Source of the DNA: an uncultured Paraprevotella sp.
GTDB lineage: Bacteria > Bacteroidota > Bacteroidia > Bacteroidales > Bacteroidaceae
DNA: 64,000 bases
Assembly: GCA_944320775.1 (NCBI GenBank)
Contig: CALUIV010000010.1
Location: 1 to 64,000, forward strand
Reading direction: 5' to 3'
Part shown: positions 17,143 to 26,127 of the stretch, one piece after another
How the letters are laid out: every line of letters begins with the position of its first letter
Position numbering within the stretch: position 1 is the first letter of the stretch
Translations under genes and position numbers: made by a program
The notes under the pieces: generated by a model
What the model was told of the DNA's origin: nothing
What the model saw: the letters and a program-made list of their open reading frames with translations, nothing else
Databases searched by the model: none

Positions 17143-18630
17143 ATGAAACAGACAACTAAAATGGTATTCAGTGTAACGGCAGCTGCTTTATTTGGAGCAG
17201 CCGTGATGAGTTTTGTTCCTCGTTCCGGAGTACAGACAAACAGCGTTGCGCCTGCAAGCGTACCAACAACACAAAGTACCGTATCAACCGGATTGGTGGA
17301 TCTGACTAAGGCTGCTGAGACTTCAGTCAACGCAGTAGTATATATTAAGGTGACAACAAACGGCAAGACTAAAACCGTAGCTGTTCAAGATCCTTTTGCC
17401 GATATTTTCGGTGATTTGTTCGGTTTCGGAGGTGGAGGCATTCAACGTCGCCAGGTACAGACTCCGAAGCGCGAGTCATCCGGTTCGGGTGTGATCATCT
17501 CTGCCGACGGTTATATTGTAACGAACAATCATGTTGTGAACGGAGCCGACGAACTTTTGGTCAAATTAAATGACCATCGTGAATTTAAGGCCAGAATTAT
17601 CGGTTGCGACGAACAGACCGACCTGGCTTTGATAAAGATTGAAGGTAAGGATCTTCCTACGATTCCAATCGGTAATTCTGATGATCTGAAGTTAGGACAA
17701 TGGGTACTTGCCGTTGGAAATCCTTTCAATTTGACTTCAACCGTAACGGCAGGTATCGTTAGTGCTAAAGCCCGTTCTTTAGGAGCAAACAGTGTGGAAA
17801 GTTTCATTCAGACCGATGCTGCCATCAATGCCGGTAATTCCGGAGGTGCTTTGGTAAATGAGCGTGGAGAATTGGTAGGTATTAATGCCATGTTGTATTC
17901 TCAAACCGGTTCTTATTCTGGTTATGGATTTGCTATTCCGACGACGATTATGAATAAGGTGGTCAGCGACTTGAAAGAATACGGTATTGTGCAGCGTGCC
18001 CGTCTCGGTGTCATGGGTGGCGATGTGACCAACTATATTGACAGTGAGAAAGAGAAAGGAAATGAAGTGGATTTGGGTACCGTATCTGGTGTATACGTGA
18101 GCGAGGTGACTCCAAATTCTTCAGCGTCCGAGGCCAATCTGATGAAGGGAGACGTGATTACGGCTATCGATGGTAAAGAAGTGACTAAGATGGCTGAGAT
18201 GCAGGAAGAGTTGGCTAAGCATCGTCCGGGAGATAAAGTGAATATCACTTATGTGCGCAACAAAAAGAAACAGTCGGCTACAGTCGTTTTGCGCAACGAG
18301 CAAGGTAATACGAAGGTGATGGAAGAGTTGGATATCGATCAATTCGGTGCAGCTTTGAAACCGATTTCCGACAAGACAAAGATGCAGCTCAGATTGCCAT
18401 ACGGATTGGAAGTTACGGCTATCAAGCGCGGTAAGATGATGGAAGCTGGTGTAACGAAAGGTTTGATCATCCTGATGGTCAACGATCATCCGATGCGTAC
18501 GGTTGAAGATTTTGAAGCTGCCGTGAAGGAAGCGAACCAGTCATCCGACCGCACCTTGTGGATCCGTGCTACAACCCAAAGTGGCATCAAGAAGAGTCTG
18601 GTAATCGACCTGACTGAAAATGAAAAATAA
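17143..18630 (+). CDS. degP: DegP/HtrA-family periplasmic serine protease
   Basis: 495 residues. A signal or anchor segment (VFSVTAAALFGAAVMSFV) is followed by a trypsin-like domain with catalytic His130 (TNNHVV), Asp160 (TDLALIK) and Ser233 (NAGNSGGAL), and two PDZ domains (about 290-390 and 400-490; GVYVSEVTPNSSASEANL, then GLEVTAIKRGKMMEAGV). Do-type proteases refold or degrade damaged envelope proteins. The gene is monocistronic, with a 270-base leader after rnpB and a strong terminator behind it. Envelope-stress control is likely but no operator is recognisable. Confidence 0.93.
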   Translation: MKQTTKMVFSVTAAALFGAAVMSFVPRSGVQTNSVAPASVPTTQSTVSTGLVDLTKAAETSVNAVVYIKVTTNGKTKTVAVQDPFADIFGDLFGFGGGGIQRRQVQTPKRESSGSGVIISADGYIVTNNHVVNGADELLVKLNDHREFKARIIGCDEQTDLALIKIEGKDLPTIPIGNSDDLKLGQWVLAVGNPFNLTSTVTAGIVSAKARSLGANSVESFIQTDAAINAGNSGGALVNERGELVGINAMLYSQTGSYSGYGFAIPTTIMNKVVSDLKEYGIVQRARLGVMGGDVTNYIDSEKEKGNEVDLGTVSGVYVSEVTPNSSASEANLMKGDVITAIDGKEVTKMAEMQEELAKHRPGDKVNITYVRNKKKQSATVVLRNEQGNTKVMEELDIDQFGAALKPISDKTKMQLRLPYGLEVTAIKRGKMMEAGVTKGLIILMVNDHPMRTVEDFEAAVKEANQSSDRTLWIRATTQSGIKKSLVIDLTENEK

Positions 18631-18686
18631 GATTCGTTTTTTTGAAGATTAAATAAGGTAGAACAGTTTTATTGATTGTCTGTAAG

Positions 18687-18730
18687 GAGCCTTGCGCGCT
18701 TTGATCTGCGTGCGAGGCTCTTTCTTTTTT
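18687..18730 (+). terminator. terminator of the htrA-like gene
   Basis: GAGCCTTGCGCGC pairs with GCGTGCGAGGCTC (13 bp with two G-U pairs, 8-base loop) and is followed by tttctttttt. Confidence 0.85.
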
Positions 18731-19169
18731 GTTTCTTTTGTATACCGTTCTTATTGAGATTACTGTTCTTGACTTTTTGTCGGAAATATACTGTTTTTCT
18801 TGTCTTTTTGCCGCTGAAATCTTTCTTTTGCTTTTCTTGTCTTTTTCAGAAAAGTCTCGTTTAGGTTTTCAGACTGTATATTTATTCTGAAATTTATGCA
18901 GAACGAACCGTTTTATGTCATTTTTATGAGGTTTTTCCGTGATTTTTATGCTTGTCGTCCGCGGTGAACGGTTCGGCTGTTCCCGACAAGAAAAAAATAT
19001 CACCGGCATGAAGTGATAATGAGCTGGGCTTCTCGTCGGAAAAAGTTGGGCAACTGCTTGATTTCAGGTCTTTGTGCTCCCTGATTTTTTGTAGATGGAA
19101 GACTTTTGTTGACGAAATATTAATGCTTAATGATTTGTGTAACAATAGCTTGTGTACGAAATTAATGTT

Positions 19170-19225
19170 CTATACTTGCGAATTTTCAGATTGCATGGTA
19201 AACGGACGGAAATTTGCAAGTATAG
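19170..19225. repeat. long inverted repeat (18-bp arms)
   Basis: CTATACTTGCGAATTTTC pairs with GGAAATTTGCAAGTATAG across a 20-base loop, with two G-U positions if read as RNA. There is no T-tract on either side, so it is not an ordinary terminator. It could be part of a small RNA, a decayed mobile element end, or a regulator site. Confidence 0.6.
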
Positions 19226-19290
19226 AGGCGGTTGGAGAGCAATGTGTCAGAATGATAGTTTGTTTATAAAAGATGAAACTATAGTATTTA

Positions 19291-19337
19291 CATGATACTG
19301 TATTTTGACATATATTTATTCGTTTAACAGTATCATG
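19291..19337. repeat. inverted repeat downstream of the EamA gene
   Basis: CATGATACTGT and ACAGTATCATG are perfect 11-bp arms with a 25-base loop; three more pairs (TTT/AAA) follow after one mismatch. It lies 40-86 bases after the stop of the EamA gene, so it may end that transcript, though there is no clean T-tract. Confidence 0.55.
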
Positions 19338-19376
19338 CAAATGTGTTTTTGATAAAATGAATATTTGTATTGTAGT

Positions 19377-20267
19377 TTATCTTTTCGTCGCTGCAATCAT
19401 AAACGTGACGGCAGCCATGGAAATTAGAATACCGATGACGATGTTCGTGGTCAGTGGTTCGCCCAAAAACAGGGTTCCGACGAGGATGGCCGTGATGGGT
19501 TCAAATACACCCAGGACAGAAGCCTTGGTGGCTCCAATGTTTCGTGTGGCGATGGCCAGTGTGGCAGTTGATACGATGGTCGGGAGCAGGGCTAATCCGA
19601 TCAGATTCAGCCAGGCGGCATGGTTTTCCAGTCCGGTTGTGATGCCGTGGTCGGACATGGCAATTTTTCCCAAAAAGACGATGGCACCGACCGAAAGCGC
19701 ATAAAAAGTCAGCAGGCTGTTCGAAATGTTTCCAATCACTTTACTGCGGTTGATGATGACAATAAAGAAAGCGTAGACCAGAGCTGATCCCAACGAGAGC
19801 AGGACGCCAACGGGATTGATGGTTTGCGACGAATCGCTTTGAGTCATAATGACTACACCAACGAATGTGAGAAAAATGGAGAGCCATACCGGCCAGGACG
19901 GAACCACGCGCAGGAAGACCATAATCAGCGCAACAAGCACGGGGTAGAGGAATACTAGTGTTGTGGCCAGTCCGGAGGCAATGTAATGATAGGCTTCGAA
20001 CAGGAAAAGGCTGCTCGACGTGTAGAGCAGACCGAGGACGAACAGCACGCCGGCCTGTTTCCAGGAGACTTTGAATGTTTCTTTTTTGAAAAATAGAAAT
20101 GCGCCAAGCAGCAATACGGCAATGGCATAGCGGAAAAAAAGGATTGATTCGATGGAAGCGCCGTTCTTCATCAGTGGGACGGCAAAGAGTGGGTTTAGTC
20201 CATAAGTAATTCCGGTGATGATTCCAGCCGGATAACCGATCAGAGCGTTTTTGCTTAGTTTTTTCAT
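19377..20267 (-). CDS. EamA-family (DMT) metabolite exporter
   Basis: 296 residues with about ten membrane helices in two homologous EamA halves (first half GYPAGIITGITYGLNPLF...; second half starts near PVGVLLSLGSALVYAFFIVI). APIS-type substrate specificity cannot be read from sequence; relatives export amino acids, purines or other small metabolites. A TACTTTTG -7 element lies on the minus strand at 20306-20313. It is monocistronic and separated from the ROK regulator gene by 210 bases. Confidence 0.88.
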   Translation of the reverse strand: MKKLSKNALIGYPAGIITGITYGLNPLFAVPLMKNGASIESILFFRYAIAVLLLGAFLFFKKETFKVSWKQAGVLFVLGLLYTSSSLFLFEAYHYIASGLATTLVFLYPVLVALIMVFLRVVPSWPVWLSIFLTFVGVVIMTQSDSSQTINPVGVLLSLGSALVYAFFIVIINRSKVIGNISNSLLTFYALSVGAIVFLGKIAMSDHGITTGLENHAAWLNLIGLALLPTIVSTATLAIATRNIGATKASVLGVFEPITAILVGTLFLGEPLTTNIVIGILISMAAVTFMIAATKR

Positions 20268-20477
20268 TGTTGTTAAGTCGTTGGTTATTATATTGAATTG
20301 GGGTGCAAAAGTAATATAATTATTTAAGTCAATACTGTTATTTGGAAAAATTTATGCAATAAACTTTTCAGTTACAGAAATTGGCAAACAGATACCGTTT
20401 TTACTCTACGGCCATGCTTGTGCTGACCGCACTGTAATGGCTTCCTTTTCGCAGAATGTATGTCCTTTTCCTAACCT

Positions 20478-21689
20478 TTAATCTTCAAACAGTTTACTAC
20501 GTACCAACAGACAGGCGCCTATCATTCCGGCCTTATCCTTCAGTTTGGACAAAACGACAGAAGAATCCTTGTTGACCAAATTCAATGTATATTTCCGGAT
20601 AGCTCCTTTCACGGGCAATAGAATATAATCCTCTGTGGCCGAAAGTGATCCACCGATAATCACCAGTTCAGGATTGAGCAAATTAATGACTCCTGACAAA
20701 TATCGTCCCAGCAACATTCCAATTTCTTCCACTAACTCAATACAAAGCAGATCTTCTTTATTGGTTGCTTTAATAATGTCATCTAATGTTACAGATTCTT
20801 TAGCCGTCAGAATCTGTTCCGACAGGATAGAATTCTTTCCCTCAGCTATCTGTTCACACAACTTTCGATACAAGGCCATTCCGGAAACTTCAGTTTCCAA
20901 GCATCCTTTCTTGCCACAATGACAAAGTATTTCATTATCGAACACACTGAAGTGTCCTAATTCACCGGAAAAACCGGACTTTCCAGCATATAACTGTCCG
21001 TTTATGACCAGACCGACACCCAAGCCCCAGCTTAAATTGACAAAAACAATGTTCTTTTCACCTTTTACTACACCTTTCATACATTCACCGTATGTCATGG
21101 CACGGGTATCATTATCTATACTTACCGGGATCCCTATCTTTTCAGTCAGTACTTCATTCAAAGAGCGCTCCTCAAAATTGAACAGACTGAAACTATATCC
21201 CAAATCAGGATTGACACGTCCTGAAATATTGACTCCTACCTGAAGTATTTTGTCGCGTAAAGTTATATTGTCGTCTATAAAAGCCTGAATCTGTTCACAA
21301 AGTATATTCAGGGCTTCAGGGGTATTAACCAGACGGAAAGGAACGTTCAGCCATTCATCGATAATATCACCAGTAAAATTCATCAGGCCGATATTGAGGT
21401 CTGTTTTCCTGACATCTACTCCGATAAAATAGCCCGAATCAGCATTCAATCCATAGAGCGTCGGTGGTCTTCCTTCACCTGTTTCCAATTTACCATAATT
21501 GACAATGAATCCCTCTTCACACATTTCAGTGATGAACTTCGTTACAGTAGGCACACTCAAATCAAGTTCCTTAGCCAAATCTGGAATAGTGGAAGAACGG
21601 TTATACATATAATAGGTAATGATACGTTTCTTTGTTACAGCACTCTTTGCCCCTTGGGCTATTTCGAGCAATAAATGATGTTGTGGCAT
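20478..21689 (-). CDS. ROK-family transcriptional regulator, probable sialic acid locus repressor
   Basis: 403 residues. An N-terminal winged helix (TIPDLAKELDLSVPTVTKFI, about 33-60) precedes a ROK sugar-kinase-like fold. The Zn-binding motif is intact (GHFSVFDNE then CHCGKKGCLETE), as is the sugar-binding SIDNDTRAMTYGE. The phosphate loop that reads DxGGT in kinases is DVRKT here, so kinase activity is unlikely. It is divergent from nanA across a 425-base region and is preceded by a TACCTTTG -7 element on the minus strand (21713-21720). By analogy with NagC/Mlc types it should bind an amino sugar (ManNAc, GlcNAc or their phosphates) and control the nan genes; this is inferred from position. 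Confidence 0.85.
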   Translation of the reverse strand: MPQHHLLLEIAQGAKSAVTKKRIITYYMYNRSSTIPDLAKELDLSVPTVTKFITEMCEEGFIVNYGKLETGEGRPPTLYGLNADSGYFIGVDVRKTDLNIGLMNFTGDIIDEWLNVPFRLVNTPEALNILCEQIQAFIDDNITLRDKILQVGVNISGRVNPDLGYSFSLFNFEERSLNEVLTEKIGIPVSIDNDTRAMTYGECMKGVVKGEKNIVFVNLSWGLGVGLVINGQLYAGKSGFSGELGHFSVFDNEILCHCGKKGCLETEVSGMALYRKLCEQIAEGKNSILSEQILTAKESVTLDDIIKATNKEDLLCIELVEEIGMLLGRYLSGVINLLNPELVIIGGSLSATEDYILLPVKGAIRKYTLNLVNKDSSVVLSKLKDKAGMIGACLLVRSKLFED

Positions 21690-22114
21690 AATAATAGATT
21701 ATAATTCGACAGCAAAGGTACATCATTGTTTTTAAAAATCCCTGATTCTTATTATATTCGAAGCAAATTAAAGATGAAATTTCTTCTGTTTCTGTTGCTT
21801 TCCCTTTTTAAGCGTTTGTATTCCTTCTTTATGATCCGCACAAAAGTCTAGAATTCATGTTTCCGATTTTTCCATCAGACAAGGTTATCGGTTCTATAGA
21901 TGATTGTAACTTTTCGAATAAATATGTAGTCAAAGGAGGGAAGATCAAGACTATAATCAGACTGTTTATATGATACACTATATAATAGCGAGTTTTCTTA
22001 TCGTATCACATAAAATAAATGTGTTTTTTTTAATAACATATCAATATTGTTGTATTTTAAAAAGTAAATCATTACTTTTGCTGATACTTAATAAAAAACT
22101 TTATAAACCAAGTT
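21690..22114. promoter_or_regulatory. divergent regulatory region between the ROK gene and nanA
   Basis: 425 bases with no gene. It holds the ROK-gene -7 element at 21713-21720 (minus strand) and the nanA promoter at 22047-22080. A short dyad (TGATAC at about 21970, GTATCA at about 22003) flanks an AT-rich stretch and could be an operator, but it is too short to be sure. Confidence 0.5.
22047..22080 (+). promoter_or_regulatory. nanA promoter
   Basis: TTGTTG (22047-22052), 20 bases, then TACTTTTG (22073-22080), a good match to the Bacteroides -33/-7 consensus. It lies 35 bases before the nanA ATG. Confidence 0.75.
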
Positions 22115-23032
22115 ATGGAAAAGATCATTGGATTAATTGATGCCCCATTTACTCCGTTTTATGAAAATGGAGAAGTGAATTATGAACCGATTGAAGCCTA
22201 TGCTCAAATGCTGGCAAAAAACGGTCTGAAAGGTGTTTTTATTAACGGTTCATCTGGTGAGGGCTATATGCTAACCGAGGAGGAACGTATGAAACTGGCT
22301 GAACGCTGGATGGAAGTAGCACCCGAAGGCTTTAAAGTAATCGTACACGTTGGAAGCTGCTGTGTAAAGGCAAGCAAAATGCTGGCCGAACATGCCCAGA
22401 AAATCGGTGCATGGGGTATCGGTGCTATGGCTCCTCCATTTCCGAAAGTAGGACGTATCGAAGAGTTGGTGAAATATTGCGAAGAAATTGCAGCCGGGGC
22501 TCCGAACCTCCCGTTTTATTATTATCACATTCCGGCATTCAACGGTGCTTTCCTGCCAATGACAGAACTGTTGAAAGCTGTAGACGGACGTATTCCGAAT
22601 TTTGCGGGAATCAAATATACATACGAAAGTATCTATGAATACAATCAGTGCCGTCTTTACAAGAATGGTAAATTCGACATGCTGCATGGTCAGGACGAAA
22701 CTATCCTTCCTTCACTGGCCATGGGGGGTGCACAAGGTGGTATCGGCGGTACAACCAACTACAACGGTATCAACCTGGTAGGAATCATCGATGCATGGAA
22801 AGCCGGCGATATCGAAAAGGCACGCGAACTGCAGAACTTCTCGCAGGAAGTCATCAATGTTATCTGCCACTATCGCGGAAACATCGTAGGTGGTAAACGT
22901 ATCATGAAACTGATTGGACTGGACTTGGGTAAGAACCGTACTCCATTCCAAAATATGACCGACGAAGAAGAAACCCGTATGAAAGCAGAACTGGAAGCTA
23001 TTAATTTCTTTGAACGTTGTAACAAATTCTGA
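22115..23032 (+). CDS. nanA: N-acetylneuraminate lyase
   Basis: 305 residues of the DHDPS/NAL aldolase family. It cleaves N-acetylneuraminate to ManNAc and pyruvate through a Schiff base. The Lys in GIKYT at residue 167 is the Schiff-base lysine, the Tyr in YYYHIPA at about 137 is the proton relay, and NGSSGEG (about 45-51) binds the pyruvate carboxylate. It is first in the catabolic unit and is followed after 4 bases by nanE. Codon use is biased to C-ending codons (AAC, ATC), unlike the genes farther downstream, suggesting high expression. Confidence 0.95.
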   Translation: MEKIIGLIDAPFTPFYENGEVNYEPIEAYAQMLAKNGLKGVFINGSSGEGYMLTEEERMKLAERWMEVAPEGFKVIVHVGSCCVKASKMLAEHAQKIGAWGIGAMAPPFPKVGRIEELVKYCEEIAAGAPNLPFYYYHIPAFNGAFLPMTELLKAVDGRIPNFAGIKYTYESIYEYNQCRLYKNGKFDMLHGQDETILPSLAMGGAQGGIGGTTNYNGINLVGIIDAWKAGDIEKARELQNFSQEVINVICHYRGNIVGGKRIMKLIGLDLGKNRTPFQNMTDEEETRMKAELEAINFFERCNKF

Positions 23033-23036
23033 TATT

Positions 23037-24221
23037 ATGGATACCCGCACCTATTTAAGCTACTGGGAAGAACTGTACAAGACAGACATGCTGACCAACA
23101 TCATGCCGTTCTGGCTCCGCTACGGAGTTGATAAAGAGCATGGAGGTATCTACACATGTGTTGCCCGGAATGGAGAATTGATGGACAGTACTAAATCTGT
23201 CTGGTTCCAAGGACGTTTTGCATTTACCTGCTGCTACGCCTATAACAATATTGAAGCACGTCCGGAATGGCTTGAAGCAGCTAAATCTACCCTCGACTTC
23301 ATCGAAGAACATTGTTTTGACCGCAACGGACGTATGTATTTCGAAGTAGCTGCCGACGGTACCCCGTTACGCATGAGAAGGTACGTATTCAGCGAGAGTT
23401 TTGCAGCTATAGCTATGGCTGAATATGCCCTTGCCACCGGAGACAAGAGCTACGCAGAAAAAGCATTGAAGATTTTCAAGGACATGCGCCGTTTCCTGCA
23501 GACACCGGGAATTTTGGAGCCGAAGTATCTGCCGACTGTACAGGCACAGGGACACTCCATTACCATGATTCTCATCAACGTAGCTTCACGCATCAAAAAA
23601 GTCATCGATGATCCGGAACTGGACGAGCAGATTGATACGTCACTGCATGCACTGAAAAACTATTTCATCCACCCGGAATTCAAAGCCTTGCTGGAAACAG
23701 TCGGGCCAAAAGGAGAATTCATTGACACTATCAATGGACGTACCATCAATCCGGGCCACTGTATCGAAACAGCCTGGTTCCTGCTGGATGTCGCCATGGA
23801 CCGTAATCAAGACAAAGATATCATAGATTTGGCACTGACCATTTTCAACTGGTCTTGGGAATGGGGATGGGACCCCCAATATGGAGGTATCATCAATTTC
23901 AGAGACTGCAAGAACCTGCCTCCACAGGATTACTCACAGGATATGAAATTCTGGTGGCCGCAGACAGAAGCTATTATCGCTTCATTGTATGCTTTTAAGA
24001 TAACCAAGGATCAGAAGTATCTGCAGAAACACCGTCAGATAAGCGAATGGACCTATGCTCATTTTCCTGATCCACGATACGGAGAGTGGTTTGGTTACTT
24101 GCATCGGGATGGGAGTGTAGCTCAACCTGCTAAAGGTAATCTTTTCAAAGGACCATTCCATATTCCTAGAATGATGACAAAAGGATATGTCTTGTGCAAG
24201 GAAATATTGACAGAGCTATAA
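23037..24221 (+). CDS. nanE: N-acylglucosamine 2-epimerase (AGE/RnBP family)
   Basis: 394 residues from the ATG at 23037, 4 bases after the nanA stop; the longer frame would overlap nanA. The alpha/alpha-toroid AGE family is recognisable from FQGRFAFTCCYAYN, GHSITMILINVASR, NPGHCIETAWFLLDVA, FWWPQTEAI and GEWFGYLHRDG. It converts ManNAc to GlcNAc without ATP in the non-phosphorylated Bacteroidetes route (NanL-NanE-RokA). A GlcNAc kinase of the RokA type is needed downstream and is not in this window. Confidence 0.93.
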   Translation: MDTRTYLSYWEELYKTDMLTNIMPFWLRYGVDKEHGGIYTCVARNGELMDSTKSVWFQGRFAFTCCYAYNNIEARPEWLEAAKSTLDFIEEHCFDRNGRMYFEVAADGTPLRMRRYVFSESFAAIAMAEYALATGDKSYAEKALKIFKDMRRFLQTPGILEPKYLPTVQAQGHSITMILINVASRIKKVIDDPELDEQIDTSLHALKNYFIHPEFKALLETVGPKGEFIDTINGRTINPGHCIETAWFLLDVAMDRNQDKDIIDLALTIFNWSWEWGWDPQYGGIINFRDCKNLPPQDYSQDMKFWWPQTEAIIASLYAFKITKDQKYLQKHRQISEWTYAHFPDPRYGEWFGYLHRDGSVAQPAKGNLFKGPFHIPRMMTKGYVLCKEILTEL

Positions 24222-24248
24222 TGTCGTATTCTTGTATTTTTAATATGA

Positions 24249-24286
24249 TTTTCAGACCCTTTCCGGCTTCCGGATGGGTCTGAAAA
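24249..24286. terminator. strong intra-locus hairpin between nanE and nanT
   Basis: TTTTCAGACCC pairs with GGGTCTGAAAA; after a T-T mismatch TCCGG pairs with CCGGA around a 3-base loop. Only cctcttt follows, a poor T-tract, so it may be a partial terminator or an mRNA-stabilising 3' end for nanA-nanE. Confidence 0.65.
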
Positions 24287-24413
24287 CCTCTTTAAACCTT
24301 TAAGTTCAAACTTTATTACTTACTATTATAACCCAAATTCTATTATCTGAAAAAACAACTGCACGGAATACGGAAAATTATCTGATTCTATCCGTCTAAA
24401 TCTAATCTATTTT

Positions 24414-25649
24414 ATGAAAAAAACGAACGTTTACCCTTGGATCGTCGTCGCTTTATTGTGGGGTGTAGCATTATTGAATTATATGGACAGACAAATGCTC
24501 AGTACCATGAAAGATTCAATGCAGATTGATATCACAGAGTTACAATCTGCCGCTAATTTTGGTCGGTTGATGGCTGTCTTTCTCTGGATTTATGGTCTGA
24601 TGAGTCCGGTTGCAGGTCTGATTGCCGACAGACTGAACCGTAAATGGCTGATTGTATGCAGTCTTTTTGTCTGGTCTGCAGTCACATATTTGATGGGAAT
24701 AGCTGATACCTTTAACCAGGTATTTTGGCTACGGGCACTGATGGGAATTAGCGAGGCACTCTATATTCCGGCTGGCCTTTCTCTGATAGCCGACTACCAT
24801 ACCGGACGTTCCCGTTCACTTGCTGTAGGGATTCATATGACCGGTCTGTATACCGGACAGGCAATCGGGGGGTTCGGAGCTACTGTTGCTGCAGCTTTCT
24901 CATGGCATACTACTTTCCAATGGTTTGGAATTATCGGTATCGCCTATGCGATTGTTTTGATATTTTTTCTACGTGACAAAAAGAGTGAACCTGTAATCTC
25001 TGTACAATCCACTAAGACAGAAGAGCAAAAAGTTAATGCCTTTTTAAGTCTTCGGATGCTATTCAGTAATATTTCTTTCTGGGTTATTCTGTTATACTTT
25101 GCTGCACCGAGTCTTCCAGGGTGGGCTACTAAGAACTGGTTACCGACCCTGTTTGCTGAAAATTTGGATTTACCTATGTCACAAGCGGGACCGCTCTCTA
25201 CCATAACCATTGCCGTATCATCGTTTATTGGTGTATTGACAGGAGGTTTGCTATCCGATAAATGGGTACAACATAATCTCCGTGGACGTATCTATATAAG
25301 TGCTATAGGATTGGGACTGACTATTCCTTCCCTACTGTTATTGGGATTCGGACATAGTTTGGTAGCTGTAGTAGGTGCCGGTTTACTGTTCGGTGTTGGT
25401 TATGGTGTCTTTGATGCCAACAATATGCCTATTCTTTGCCAGTTTGTACCTGTAAATCAACGGGCAACAGCATACGGTGTCATGAATATGATCGGGGTAT
25501 TTGCCGGTGCTGCCATTACAGATCTGCTAGGCCAGTGGGGTGATGGCGGTAATTTAGGAATGGGATTTGCCATGCTGGCTATCGTGGTAGCAGTTGCACT
25601 CTGCGCGCAACTGTATTTCTTGCGTCCTAAAACTGATAATGTAGAATAA
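24414..25649 (+). CDS. nanT: MFS transporter, probable sialic acid permease
   Basis: 411 residues, about 12 membrane helices. LLNYMDRQMLSTM near the end of helix 1 and DRLNRKW in the loop between helices 2 and 3 place it in the ACS/MHS part of the MFS, like the NanT of Bacteroides and Tannerella nan loci. It should import N-acetylneuraminate across the inner membrane with H+. It is 192 bases after nanE and 15 bases before the yhcH-like gene. Hexuronate transport is the main alternative; the context favours sialic acid. Confidence 0.85.
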   Translation: MKKTNVYPWIVVALLWGVALLNYMDRQMLSTMKDSMQIDITELQSAANFGRLMAVFLWIYGLMSPVAGLIADRLNRKWLIVCSLFVWSAVTYLMGIADTFNQVFWLRALMGISEALYIPAGLSLIADYHTGRSRSLAVGIHMTGLYTGQAIGGFGATVAAAFSWHTTFQWFGIIGIAYAIVLIFFLRDKKSEPVISVQSTKTEEQKVNAFLSLRMLFSNISFWVILLYFAAPSLPGWATKNWLPTLFAENLDLPMSQAGPLSTITIAVSSFIGVLTGGLLSDKWVQHNLRGRIYISAIGLGLTIPSLLLLGFGHSLVAVVGAGLLFGVGYGVFDANNMPILCQFVPVNQRATAYGVMNMIGVFAGAAITDLLGQWGDGGNLGMGFAMLAIVVAVALCAQLYFLRPKTDNVE

Positions 25650-25664
25650 TTAAAGAAAAAGACT

Positions 25665-26111
25665 ATGATAATATCTAACTTACAAAACAGTGGAAGAGTA
25701 GAATCTCTCCACCCACTTTTCAAAAAGCTTTTCGATTATGTTAAAACTCATGATCTGTTGCATACTCCCTGTGGACGTATCGAATTGGAAGGAGATAAAC
25801 TTTTTGTCAATAATGTGAATCCGACCTGTGTAGCTGCTGACAATCAAGTATTGGAACTGCACCGTGAATACATCGATGTGCATATTTTGTTGGAAGGGAA
25901 AGAAACTATTGGCTGGAAAGCTATCGAAGAACTGACACAAGAGCAGCAACCTTATCAGGCAGAAAGCGACTGCGCACTATATACTGATAAACCTACTACG
26001 TATGTAGATCTGTTACCTGGACAGTTCGTTATTGTCTTTCCCGAAGATCCGCATGCTCCGCTCATCGGTGAAGGAAAAATCAGAAAACTTATCGGAAAAG
26101 TTAAAATATAA
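25665..26111 (+). CDS. nanQ: YhcH/YjgK/YiaL-family protein (sialic acid anomerase type)
   Basis: 148 residues of the DUF386 cupin-like family. The conserved HREYIDVHILLEGKETIGW and FPEDPHAP carry the metal-binding His/Glu pattern. E. coli YhcH (NanQ) speeds opening of the sialic acid ring to the form used by the lyase, and the same role fits here between the transporter and sialidase genes. Relatives in other pathways act on other sugars, so the function rests partly on context. Confidence 0.85.
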   Translation: MIISNLQNSGRVESLHPLFKKLFDYVKTHDLLHTPCGRIELEGDKLFVNNVNPTCVAADNQVLELHREYIDVHILLEGKETIGWKAIEELTQEQQPYQAESDCALYTDKPTTYVDLLPGQFVIVFPEDPHAPLIGEGKIRKLIGKVKI

Positions 26112-26127
26112 CCAACAATACATGATT

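Larger units (their letters stand above)
18731..19376. other. gene-free T-rich region with two large inverted repeats
   Basis: About 640 bases without a convincing gene. The first 130 bases are very T-rich and repeat the words cttgtctttt and tgtcgga. An 18-bp near-perfect stem lies at 19170-19187/19208-19225 and an 11-bp perfect stem at 19291-19301/19327-19337. Small open frames here look random in composition. Confidence 0.6.

Noticed and set aside
18924..19145. 73-codon open frame on the minus strand
   Set aside because: Low-complexity region, no conserved look, no promoter.
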